Below, in pieces: positions 1 to 5,259 of a DNA stretch of 13,354 bases (position 1 is the stretch's first letter; the number at the start of each line of letters is the position of its first letter). A program made the position numbers and the translations under genes. The stretch is from Paracoccaceae bacterium (GTDB lineage Bacteria > Pseudomonadota > Alphaproteobacteria > Rhodobacterales > Rhodobacteraceae), in NCBI GenBank assembly GCA_003561595.1, contig PWWF01000202.1, positions 1 through 13,354 of the forward strand. The letters are read 5' to 3'. Below the pieces are notes generated by a model. That model was given only the letters and a program-made list of their open reading frames with translations. It was not told where the DNA came from and searched no databases.

Positions 1-77
1 AACTCATTGGCCGCCCGCATGATCCGGATGGCGATTTCGCCGCGATTGGCGACGAGGATCTTGTTGAAGTTGGCCAT
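1..77 (-). CDS. pyc: Biotin carboxylase-domain enzyme, N-terminus only; probably pyruvate carboxylase
   Basis: The gene reads leftward off the window edge, so only the first 25 codons are present. They begin MANFNKILVANRGEIAIRI and continue MRAANE. The KILVANRGEIAIR block is the hallmark start of the ATP-grasp biotin carboxylase domain, which carboxylates biotin with ATP and bicarbonate. The MRAANE continuation is closer to pyruvate carboxylase (pyruvate to oxaloacetate) than to AccC or PccA, whose starts usually read more like VIRAAREMG or VIKTARK. That subfamily choice rests on a few residues and is inference. The ATG (75-77 on the complement) has a good ribosome binding site, AAGGGGA at 83-89, five bases upstream. 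The gene is divergent from the helicase gene. Confidence 0.8.
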   Translation of the reverse strand, partial: MANFNKILVANRGEIAIRIMRAANE

Positions 78-247
78 ATCTGTCCCCTTGGCTGGAAAAA
101 GCGATACCGTGACCGTTTTGTTACCGATTTCTGCACTGCAGTAAAGCTTTGGCATTCGGGGCATGGCGCGGCGTTTTTTGGTAAGCGTACAGAACTTTTC
201 GGGAACACTCCTTCCCCTTTTGCAACAGGCGCGCTAGACTCCGGCGC
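78..247. other. Divergent intergenic region between the carboxylase and helicase genes
   Basis: This 170-base spacer must hold the 5' signals of both flanking genes. Visible in it are the carboxylase ribosome binding site (83-89, complement), a perfect short palindrome CTGCACTGCAG at 131-141 that could be an operator, and T-rich stretches at 174-179 and 215-220. I could not assign a convincing -35/-10 pair in either direction. There is no clear Shine-Dalgarno sequence before the helicase ATG. Confidence 0.4.
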
Positions 248-2629
248 ATGAGCGATTTCAATTCCGAACCCTCCCTTTCGGCCCGCGCCATGGCGGCGCG
301 GCCCGCGCCCTATCTGGACGGGCTGAACCCTGCGCAACGGCAGGCGGTCGAGGCGCTGGACGGCCCGGTGCTGATGCTGGCAGGCGCGGGCACCGGCAAG
401 ACCAAGGCGCTGACTGCGCGGATCGCGCATCTGCTGAATACGGGCCGCGCCTGGCCCTCGCAGATCCTGGCGGTGACCTTTACCAACAAGGCCGCGCGCG
501 AAATGAAGCTGCGTGTCGGCGGCTATCTGGGCGACGCGGTCGAGGGGATGCCCTGGCTGGGCACATTCCATTCGATCAGCGCGAAACTGCTGCGTCGGCA
601 TGCGGAACTGGTTGGGCTGAAATCCACCTTCACGATTCTGGACAGCGACGATCAGTTGCGGCTGCTGAAACAGTTGATCATTGCCGCGAATATCGATGAG
701 AAGCGCTGGCCTGCGCGGCTGATGGCCTCGATCATCGATCAGTGGAAGAACCGCGCCTGGCGGCCCGATCAGGTGCCCAGTTCCGAGGCGAGCGCCTTCA
801 ACAATCGCGGGACCGAGATCTATGCCGCCTATCAGGAGCGGCTGAAAACGCTGAATGCCTGCGATTTCGGCGATTTGCTGCTGCATTGCGTCAGCATCTT
901 TCAGGCGCACCCGGATGTGCTGGAAACCTATCAGAAACGGTTTCGCTATATTCTGGTGGACGAGTATCAGGACACGAATGTCGCGCAGTATCTGTGGCTG
1001 CGGCTGCTGGCATCGGGGCATCGTAATATCTGCTGCGTGGGGGATGATGACCAGTCGATCTATGGCTGGCGCGGGGCCGAGGTGGGCAATATCCTGCGCT
1101 TCGAGCGCGATTTCGAGGGCGCGACCGTCGTGCGGCTGGAACAGAATTACCGCTCGACCCCGCATATTCTGGCCGCGGCCGGGCAGGTCATCGCTGCCAA
1201 TGAGGGGCGGTTGGGCAAGACCCTGTGGACTGAGGCGCAGGACGGCGAGAAGGTCCGTCTGATCGGCCATTGGGATGGCGAGGAAGAGGCGCGCTGGATC
1301 GGCGAGCAGATCGAGGATCTGAGCCGCGGCACCCGCGGGCTGGACCCGTTCAGCCTGAATCAGGTGGCGGTATTGGTGCGCGCCAGCCACCAGATGCGCG
1401 CGTTCGAGGATCGGTTTCTGACCATCGGGATGCCCTATCGCGTGATCGGTGGCCCGCGATTCTATGAGCGGATGGAGATTCGTGATGCCATGGCCTATTT
1501 CCGCCTGGCGGTCAGCCCGGCGGATGATCTGGCGTTCGAGCGGGTCGTGAACACCCCCAAGCGGGGCTTGGGCGACAAGGCGCAGCAGACCATCCAGCGG
1601 ATCGCGCGCGCGCAGGGCCTGTCGCTGGTGCAGGGCGCCGCGCTGGCGATTGAAGAGGGCGCGATCAAGGGCAAGGGGGCAGGGCAGTTGCGCGCGCTGA
1701 TCGACGCGATTGCCCGCTGGCACGCGGCTGTCGGCACCACCGCGCCCGTGGCCGAGGATGACCTGATCGAGACGCTGGCGCCCAACCCCGCGCAGTCCCA
1801 TATCGAACTGGCCGAGGCGATCCTGGAGGAATCGGGCTATACCGAGATGTGGCTGAACGACAAGACGCCCGAGGCGCCGGGGCGGCTGGAGAATCTGAAG
1901 GAACTGATCAAGGCGCTGGAAGAATTCGACAATCTGCAGGGGTTTCTCGAACATGTCGCGCTGATCATGGATAATGACAGCGACGCGGCAGAGGCCAAGG
2001 TCACGATCATGACGCTGCATGGCGCCAAGGGGCTGGAATACCCCGTCGTGTTTCTGCCGGGATGGGAGGATGGCCTGTTCCCCTCGCAACGCTCGATGGA
2101 CGAATCGGGGCTGAAGGGCCTCGAGGAAGAGCGGCGGCTGGCCTATGTCGGGATCACCCGCGCCGAACAGCTTTGCACCATCAGCTTCGCGGCCAACCGG
2201 CGGGTATACGGGCAATGGCAGTCGCAGATGCCCTCGCGCTTTGTCGATGAACTGCCGTCCGAGCATGTCGAGGTGCTGACGCCACCGGGCCTTTATGGCG
2301 GGGGCATGGCCGGGGCCGCTACGTCCACCAATATCGAGGATCGTGCCACGCGGGCCGATGTCTACAACTCTCCGGGGTGGCGGCGGTTGCAGGCCTCCCA
2401 GCGCCGCCCCACCGCCCAGCCGCGAGAGGCGCGTGACATGGTGATCGACGCGACCGCTGCCCCGGCGCATGAGACAGGCGAGCGCGTCTTCCACCGCAAG
2501 TTCGGCTATGGCCGCGTCGAATCCGTCGATGGGGACAAGCTGTTCATCCGGTTCGAGAAATCGGGGCCGCGTCATGTCGTGGCAAAATTCGTCGTGCCTG
2601 CGGCGCAGGCCGATGATGTGCCATTCTGA
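248..2629 (+). CDS. pcrA: ATP-dependent DNA helicase, UvrD/PcrA family (superfamily 1A)
   Basis: This 793-residue protein is a 3'-5' DNA helicase/translocase of the type that unwinds nicked DNA in nucleotide-excision and mismatch repair and strips RecA from DNA. The SF1A motifs appear in order: the Q-motif region LNPAQRQAV, Walker A GAGTGKT with Lys51, TFTNKAA (Ia), Walker B VDEYQDTN with Asp238-Glu239, GDDDQSIYGWRGAE (III), LEQNYRST (IV), and near the C-terminus TIMTLHGAKGLEYPVVF (V) and EERRLAYVGITRA (VI). The last ~60 residues contain VFHRKFGYGRVESVDGD, the Tudor-like C-terminal domain that in PcrA/UvrD contacts RNA polymerase. Length and architecture are complete. The start at 248 lacks a clear ribosome binding site; an in-frame ATG at 290 is an alternative giving a protein 14 residues shorter. 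UvrD and PcrA are hard to tell apart by eye, so the symbol is provisional. Confidence 0.93.
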   Translation: MSDFNSEPSLSARAMAARPAPYLDGLNPAQRQAVEALDGPVLMLAGAGTGKTKALTARIAHLLNTGRAWPSQILAVTFTNKAAREMKLRVGGYLGDAVEGMPWLGTFHSISAKLLRRHAELVGLKSTFTILDSDDQLRLLKQLIIAANIDEKRWPARLMASIIDQWKNRAWRPDQVPSSEASAFNNRGTEIYAAYQERLKTLNACDFGDLLLHCVSIFQAHPDVLETYQKRFRYILVDEYQDTNVAQYLWLRLLASGHRNICCVGDDDQSIYGWRGAEVGNILRFERDFEGATVVRLEQNYRSTPHILAAAGQVIAANEGRLGKTLWTEAQDGEKVRLIGHWDGEEEARWIGEQIEDLSRGTRGLDPFSLNQVAVLVRASHQMRAFEDRFLTIGMPYRVIGGPRFYERMEIRDAMAYFRLAVSPADDLAFERVVNTPKRGLGDKAQQTIQRIARAQGLSLVQGAALAIEEGAIKGKGAGQLRALIDAIARWHAAVGTTAPVAEDDLIETLAPNPAQSHIELAEAILEESGYTEMWLNDKTPEAPGRLENLKELIKALEEFDNLQGFLEHVALIMDNDSDAAEAKVTIMTLHGAKGLEYPVVFLPGWEDGLFPSQRSMDESGLKGLEEERRLAYVGITRAEQLCTISFAANRRVYGQWQSQMPSRFVDELPSEHVEVLTPPGLYGGGMAGAATSTNIEDRATRADVYNSPGWRRLQASQRRPTAQPREARDMVIDATAAPAHETGERVFHRKFGYGRVESVDGDKLFIRFEKSGPRHVVAKFVVPAAQADDVPF

Positions 2630-2669
2630 GCACTGCCGATAACCATGTTCTGAGAATGAAGAAGGCGAC

Positions 2670-2732
2670 AGCCCCAGGGAGGAGGAGGGGGCTGCCGCCA
2701 ATCGTGCAAGACCCTGGGAGGAGGATCGGGCC
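2670..2732 (-). ncRNA. CcsR/cuckoo-type small RNA, third (promoter-distal) copy
   Basis: Read on the minus strand, two hairpins follow each other. The first pairs 2728-2732 with 2710-2714 (one G-U) and carries a variant loop, AUCCUCCUCCC (2716-2726). The second has a perfect six-base-pair stem, AGCCCC (2688-2693) with GGGGCU (2670-2675), around CUCCUCCUCCC (2677-2687). The loops are 39 bases apart. Paired hairpins with CCUCCUCCC loops downstream of a DUF1127 gene define the cuckoo RNA family, called CcsR in Rhodobacter sphaeroides. No uracil tract follows; the next bases are only pyrimidine-rich (CUUCUUCAUUCUC), so the exact 3' end is uncertain. Confidence 0.75.
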
Positions 2733-2942
2733 TTTGCATCTGTCGGGCCAATGGCCCTATCTTCATGAAACGTCCGGCCAGGGAGGAGGAGGGCCAGATC
2801 GTCTCAACGAACGCCCCAGGGAGGAGGAGGGGGCGCACGTTCCGTGCCGGTTACAGACAAGTGCTGCCTGTCCCGGAATATGGGGCGATGACCAAGGGAG
2901 GAGGAGTGGCCATCGCCGCGATCGGACCCCAGGGAGGAGGAG
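2677..2942 (-). repeat. Six interspersed CTCCTCCTCCC repeats (loop motifs of the sRNA array)
   Basis: On the plus strand GGGAGGAGGAG occurs at 2677-2687, 2716-2726 (last base T), 2781-2791, 2819-2829, 2896-2906 and 2932-2942. Start-to-start spacings are 39, 65, 38, 77 and 36, a short-long alternation that marks three pairs. Each copy sits in the loop of a short GC-rich stem. On the transcribed minus strand the motif resembles the anti-Shine-Dalgarno end of 16S rRNA and could pair with GGAGG-type ribosome binding sites; that use is inferred. Confidence 0.9.
2774..2835 (-). ncRNA. CcsR/cuckoo-type small RNA, second copy
   Basis: On the minus strand, a perfect six-base-pair stem CGCCCC (2830-2835) with GGGGCG (2812-2817) encloses CUCCUCCUCCC (2819-2829). 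A second stem, CUGGCC (2792-2797) with GGCCGG (2774-2779, one U-G pair), encloses the same motif at 2781-2791. The loops are 38 bases apart. This is the most regular of the three copies. A 54-base linker (2836-2889) separates it from the first RNA and a 41-base linker (2733-2773) from the third. In R. sphaeroides the related RNAs are cut from a shared transcript with the DUF1127 mRNA and act in oxidative and heat stress; that role here is inferred by homology. Confidence 0.8.
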
Positions 2943-2950
2943 GGGGGCCG
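2890..2950 (-). ncRNA. CcsR/cuckoo-type small RNA, first (gene-proximal) copy
   Basis: The first hairpin (2923-2950) pairs CGGCCCC with GGGGUCCG, leaving one bulged U, around CUCCUCCUCCC (2932-2942). The second (2890-2911) pairs GGCCA with UGGUC around the motif at 2896-2906. The loops are 36 bases apart. The first stem begins only seven bases after the stop codon of the DUF1127 gene, so the RNA must come from the same transcript or be processed from its 3' end. The compensating base changes between the stems of the six hairpins, against an almost invariant loop, argue that RNA structure rather than protein coding is being conserved. Confidence 0.78.
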
Positions 2951-2957
2951 AAAGCCT

Positions 2958-3170
2958 TTATTTCTTGTACGCCGCTTCCTGTGCGAGGCGCGTGATCATC
3001 GATCGGCTGATGCCCAGATCGTCCAGTTCGCGCGTACTCAGCTGCGAAAGCTCAGCGTGGGTCCGATTGTACACCCGACGACGCGTAATCCAGAGCCTGA
3101 TCCGCGCCAGAATGTCATTTGCAGCCCCGCCTTGGCGTTCGATGCCGATTGTTTCAGCAATATGTGCCAT
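2958..3170 (-). CDS. Small DUF1127 protein, CcaF1-like, host gene of the sRNA array
   Basis: The 70-residue protein has the DUF1127 core near its C-terminus: RRRVYNRTHAELSQLSTREL followed by DDLGISRSMI (about residues 30-60). It is small, arginine-rich and has no signal or membrane segment. DUF1127 proteins are common in alpha- and gammaproteobacteria. In R. sphaeroides the homologous gene (RSP_6037, CcaF1) is co-transcribed with the CcsR RNAs from a stress sigma-factor promoter and its product has been reported to bind RNA and affect sRNA maturation. The gene order here (DUF1127, then three CCUCCUCCC RNAs) is the same, so the same partnership is likely. The start at 3168-3170 has AAAGG (3181-3185) ten bases upstream, a slightly long spacing. 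The 70-residue length is usual for the longer DUF1127 members. Confidence 0.88.
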   Translation of the reverse strand: MAHIAETIGIERQGGAANDILARIRLWITRRRVYNRTHAELSQLSTRELDDLGISRSMITRLAQEAAYKK

Positions 3171-3521
3171 CGATATGCTACCTTTGTCTTGCGGCGATCT
3201 CCAAGACAGCTACCCGCCGCTTCGTTGAAACAAAGATAGCAACTTGCTGCGCCTGCACAATGGCTGATGCTGCAATGCGGCTATGCGCTAGAGGAATGTT
3301 TACCCTAGGTAATTTTCGATCTGCCCGCTGTTTGATCCGAGTGCGGGAGAATTACGCAAAACAGATGAGGAATTATCCCGAATGCGGCGAATTGGGGGCT
3401 GCAGAATGCCGTTATGGGGTCTGTGCCGGTCGCCTGCGAAGGCGTCAGGCGGTCAATTCGCCCTTGCTGTCTGGCTCGAAATGCCCATTTTGCTTTGGAA
3501 AGCTGGAACAGGATGTCTGAT
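3171..3521. other. Divergent intergenic region between the DUF1127 gene and mrp
   Basis: These 351 bases contain the candidate DUF1127 promoter on the minus strand and must contain the mrp promoter on the plus strand, for which I see no confident -35/-10 pair. A small inverted repeat, CGCCTG/CAGGCG, lies at 3431-3451 without a T-tract. Open frames run through part of it, including an in-frame extension of mrp back to 3414, but they have no ribosome binding site and no recognisable protein sequence. Confidence 0.45.
3233..3260 (-). promoter_or_regulatory. Candidate promoter of the DUF1127-sRNA operon
   Basis: On the minus strand TTGTGC (3255-3260) and TATCTT (3233-3238) are separated by 16 bases. 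Transcription would begin near 3226, giving a 5' leader of about 55 bases before the DUF1127 ATG. In R. sphaeroides the equivalent operon is driven by the heat-shock sigma factors RpoHI/RpoHII. By eye I cannot say whether this site is of RpoH or housekeeping type. Confidence 0.35.
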
Positions 3522-4601
3522 ATGGCGGTGTCGCGCGACGCGATTCTGGATGCGCTGAAACATGTCACATTGCCGGATGGCGGCGATCTGGTGTCTCGAA
3601 ACCTGATACGCGCCTTGACGATAGAGGCGGGCGCCGTGCGGTTCGTGATCGATGCCGAAACGCCAGACCGCGCGCGCGCTCTGGGCGAGGTGCGCGGCGC
3701 CGCCGAATCCGCGATCCGGGCGCTGGACGGGGTGACGCAGGTCTCTGTCGCGCTGACAGCGCACGGCCCCGCCGCCAAAGGCAAGGGCGCCGCACCGGGG
3801 CTGAAGCTGGGCCGCCACCCGACCGAGACATCGGGCAAGCAGAGTGTTCCGGGCGTGCAGCACATCATTGCAATTGGTTCGGGCAAGGGCGGGGTCGGCA
3901 AATCGACCGTGGCCAGCAATCTGGCCGTCGCGCTGGCGCGGCTGGGCGTGCGCGTCGGGCTTCTGGATGCCGATATATATGGTCCCAGCCAGCCGCGCAT
4001 GATGGGGGTCGAACGCAAGCCCGGCTCGCCCGATGGCAAGACGATCATCCCGCTGCAGGCGCATGGGGTCACGATGATCTCTATCGGCTTGCTGCTGAAA
4101 GAGGATGAGGCCGTGATCTGGCGTGGTCCGATGCTGATGGGCGCGCTGCAGCAATTGCTGACCCAGGTCGAATGGGGCGCACTGGATGTGCTGCTGGTCG
4201 ATATGCCGCCGGGCACGGGCGATATTCAGCTTACATTATGCTCCAAATTCGATGTGCGCGGCGCGATTGTCGTCTCAACCCCGCAGGATGTGGCGCTACT
4301 GGATGCGCGCAAGGCCCTGCGCGCGTTCCAGACGCTGAAAACCCCGGTGCTGGGCCTGATCGAGAATATGTCGACCTTTATCTGTCCCAAATGCGGACAT
4401 GAGGAGCATATCTTTGGCGAAGGCGGCGTCCAGCGCGAGGCCGAGAAACAGGGGCTGAGCTTTCTGGGCGAATTGCCCCTGAGTGTCGAGGTCCGGCTGG
4501 CCAGCGATAGCGGGATGCCCGTCGCGGCGACTGACAGCCCCGTCGCGCGCGCCTATGAGCGGATGGCAACCCGCGTGATCGAGGCCATCGGCACGCGCTG
4601 A
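3522..4601 (+). CDS. mrp: Iron-sulfur cluster carrier ATPase, Mrp/ApbC (NBP35 family)
   Basis: The protein carries and delivers [4Fe-4S] clusters to apo-enzymes in the cytoplasm, driven by nucleotide binding. Residues ~1-85 form a MIP18/DUF59-type domain (SRDAILDALKHVTLPDGGDL). The P-loop domain follows, with the deviant Walker A GSGKGGVGKST (signature Lys122, P-loop Lys127), then LLDADIYGPSQP and VDMPPGTGD. The cluster-binding CPKC is at Cys288/Cys291, inside STFICPKCGHEEHIFG. At 359 residues it is a normal length for the family. I chose the ATG at 3522 because AGGA (3510-3513) lies eight bases upstream and homologues typically start MxVSR. An ATG at 3513 (three residues longer) is possible; the extension to 3414 is unlikely. 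The gene points toward the dcw cluster but is separated from it by 709 bases. Confidence 0.93.
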   Translation: MAVSRDAILDALKHVTLPDGGDLVSRNLIRALTIEAGAVRFVIDAETPDRARALGEVRGAAESAIRALDGVTQVSVALTAHGPAAKGKGAAPGLKLGRHPTETSGKQSVPGVQHIIAIGSGKGGVGKSTVASNLAVALARLGVRVGLLDADIYGPSQPRMMGVERKPGSPDGKTIIPLQAHGVTMISIGLLLKEDEAVIWRGPMLMGALQQLLTQVEWGALDVLLVDMPPGTGDIQLTLCSKFDVRGAIVVSTPQDVALLDARKALRAFQTLKTPVLGLIENMSTFICPKCGHEEHIFGEGGVQREAEKQGLSFLGELPLSVEVRLASDSGMPVAATDSPVARAYERMATRVIEAIGTR

Positions 4602-4620
4602 GCCTGTTTTCGCACGGATT

Positions 4621-4670
4621 CGGGATTTCATGGAATCCGGTCGCGGAAAGTTCCGGGATTTCATGGAATC
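4621..4670. repeat. Direct repeat of CGGGATTTCATGGAATC, two copies 33 bases apart
   Basis: Identical 17-base copies lie at 4621-4637 and 4654-4670, starts 33 bases apart (about three helical turns). The core GATTTCATGGAATC is an imperfect palindrome (12 of 14 positions symmetric) and ends in a GANTC site. Both copies also show CGGGA and TGGAA ten bases apart, a spacing like that of MraZ boxes, and share ATTTCATGG with the site at 5023-5047 on the other strand. It looks like a tandem operator; the binding protein is unknown. Confidence 0.7.
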
Positions 4671-4703
4671 TGCCGATATCCCACGTTCACGGCCATTCCC
4701 GAA

Positions 4704-4725
4704 CGAATCACTGCGCTGTGATTCG
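4704..4725. repeat. Perfect inverted repeat CGAATCAC-N6-GTGATTCG
   Basis: Eight-base arms at 4704-4711 and 4718-4725 flank TGCGCT. Each arm contains one GANTC site, so methylation would change both halves symmetrically. As RNA it could fold into a hairpin, but no T-tract follows, so a protein-binding site seems as likely as a terminator. Confidence 0.6.
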
Positions 4726-4799
4726 GCGTGAATCGCCGTTCACACGCATGTTTTCAGGTCGAGAGCGCGTTGAGACTCCGGAATGAGCGGCGGATTCTG

Positions 4800-4808
4800 T
4801 GCTATATC
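4800..4808 (+). promoter_or_regulatory. Possible extended -10 promoter element
   Basis: TGCTATATC matches the extended -10 form TGnTATAAT fairly well and lies three bases after a GANTC site (4793-4797). No good -35 is found at the usual distance. If used, the mraZ leader would be about 500 bases long. Weak evidence. Confidence 0.2.
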
Positions 4809-4944
4809 GGCAACAAAAACCGCTCTTCCAAAACTTTCGTGGAATCTTGTGGAACATCGCAGTTTGGGCTGCGCGTGTATGGCTATGGCTAGTATATCGG
4901 TTAGTTCCTGTAATGTTCGCACAATATATAGTTGAGATTGGAGG

Positions 4945-4979
4945 ATATCCACAGGATGCTGTGGGTAATTTGTGGAAAG
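4945..4979. promoter_or_regulatory. Cluster of DnaA-box-like sequences
   Basis: ATATCCACA at 4945-4953 matches the DnaA box TTATCCACA in eight of nine positions. TGTGGGTAA at 4960-4968 is its reverse-strand counterpart TTACCCACA, also eight of nine. TGTGGAAAG (4971-4979) and TGTGGAACA (4849-4857) match in seven. The first two form an inverted repeat, CCACAG-GATG-CTGTGG (4949-4964), beside an AT-rich stretch (4890-4935). This could bind DnaA as a transcription factor or be part of an origin; neither is shown. Confidence 0.45.
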
Positions 4980-5014
4980 CCGTAACACCCTTTCGCGACA
5001 CAAGATGATCTTTT

Positions 5015-5043
5015 TTGTTGCTGCCCATGAAATTCCATGGCAT
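5015..5043 (+). promoter_or_regulatory. Candidate promoter for the sRNA leader and the dcw cluster
   Basis: TTGTTG (5015-5020), a 17-base spacer and TGGCAT (5038-5043) form a mediocre promoter. It would start transcription near 5050, giving a leader of about 260 bases and a terminated RNA of about 210 bases, sizes close to those I recall for the R. sphaeroides dcw leader and UpsM. The -10 is poor, so the call depends mainly on that agreement and the overlapping MraZ-like boxes. Confidence 0.3.
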
Positions 5044-5047
5044 CCCA
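5023..5047 (-). promoter_or_regulatory. Candidate MraZ operator: three boxes with a 10-base period
   Basis: Read on the minus strand, TGGGA (5043-5047), TGGAA (5033-5037) and TGGGC (5023-5027) are each separated by exactly five bases. The MraZ box of E. coli is a set of TGGGN repeats with five-base spacers upstream of mraZ, so the spacing and two of three boxes fit exactly and the middle box has one change. The site lies 264 bases before the mraZ start and overlaps the best promoter candidate, which fits autorepression of the cluster. The boxes are on the strand opposite to the gene, which is a caveat. Confidence 0.5.
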
Positions 5048-5049
5048 TT

Positions 5050-5259
5050 GAGCAAGATAAACGGGCAGTAAGGGGCAGCTAAAGACCCCACCGAGGCAGA
5101 GTTTCATACAGGCACCCCGCTTATCTGAACAAATAGATCCGGCGCGCTCGCGAGCAGCATTCCCCCTCCCCCAAGGAGCGAGCGTCAACCGGGCACCCAG
5201 CGATGGGACAGTCGGCGGATCGGGCAGTGGCAGCAGCTCGATCCGCCGTTTTCATTTTT
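5050..5259 (+). ncRNA. Probable small RNA in the dcw leader, UpsM-like
   Basis: A strong intrinsic terminator (5213-5259) lies between the upstream region and the mraZ start, so transcripts entering mraZ must read through it and those that stop would leave a stable RNA. In R. sphaeroides exactly this arrangement yields the abundant sRNA UpsM ('upstream sRNA of mraZ'), made by partial termination in the dcw leader and cut by RNase E under stress. The region also folds a seven-base-pair stem CGCTCGC (5145-5151) with GCGAGCG (5178-5184), displaying a loop with CCCCCTCCCCC (5162-5172). The 3' end is well supported; the 5' end is an estimate. Confidence 0.55.
5213..5259 (+). terminator. Intrinsic terminator upstream of mraZ
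   Basis: Perfect ten-base arms CGGCGGATCG (5213-5222) and CGATCCGCCG (5239-5248) enclose a 16-base loop and are followed by TTTTCATTTTT (5249-5259). This is the best terminator in the window. It sits 52 bases before the mraZ start codon, pointing into the operon, so it is more likely an attenuator or the end of a leader sRNA than the terminator of mrp. Confidence 0.85.

Larger units (their letters stand above)
4617..4846. promoter_or_regulatory. Cluster of nine GANTC (CcrM methylation) sites
   Basis: GANTC occurs at 4617, 4633, 4666, 4705, 4720, 4730, 4774, 4793 and 4842 (first base). Chance predicts about one in 230 bases at even base composition, and the GC-rich genes here have roughly one per 300-400 by eye. 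In alphaproteobacteria GANTC is methylated by CcrM in a cell-cycle-dependent way, and promoter GANTC sites can tune division genes such as ftsZ. The sequence is seen; methylation and regulation here are inferred. Confidence 0.7.

Noticed and set aside
2677..2942. CRISPR array or plasmid-type iterons
   Set aside because: The repeats are only 11 bases, spacings are irregular (36-77), each repeat lies inside its own complementary stem, and there are no cas or rep genes nearby. The RNA hairpin explanation accounts for all of this.
2656..3228. Plus-strand open frame of 190 codons across the sRNA array
   Set aside because: Its repeated Gly-Arg-Arg-Arg peptides are simply the translation of the GGGAGGAGGAG repeats, it has no ribosome binding site, and it runs antisense to the DUF1127 gene and the hairpins.
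3414..3521. N-terminal extension of Mrp to the ATG at 3414
   Set aside because: The extra 36 residues are unlike the family start, and AGGA supports the ATG at 3522.
4708..5188. Overlapping minus-strand frames of about 95-127 codons in the intergenic region
   Set aside because: Different frames overlap one another, their translations show no recognisable domain, and they cross the palindromes and box clusters; they look like chance open frames in AT-richer DNA.
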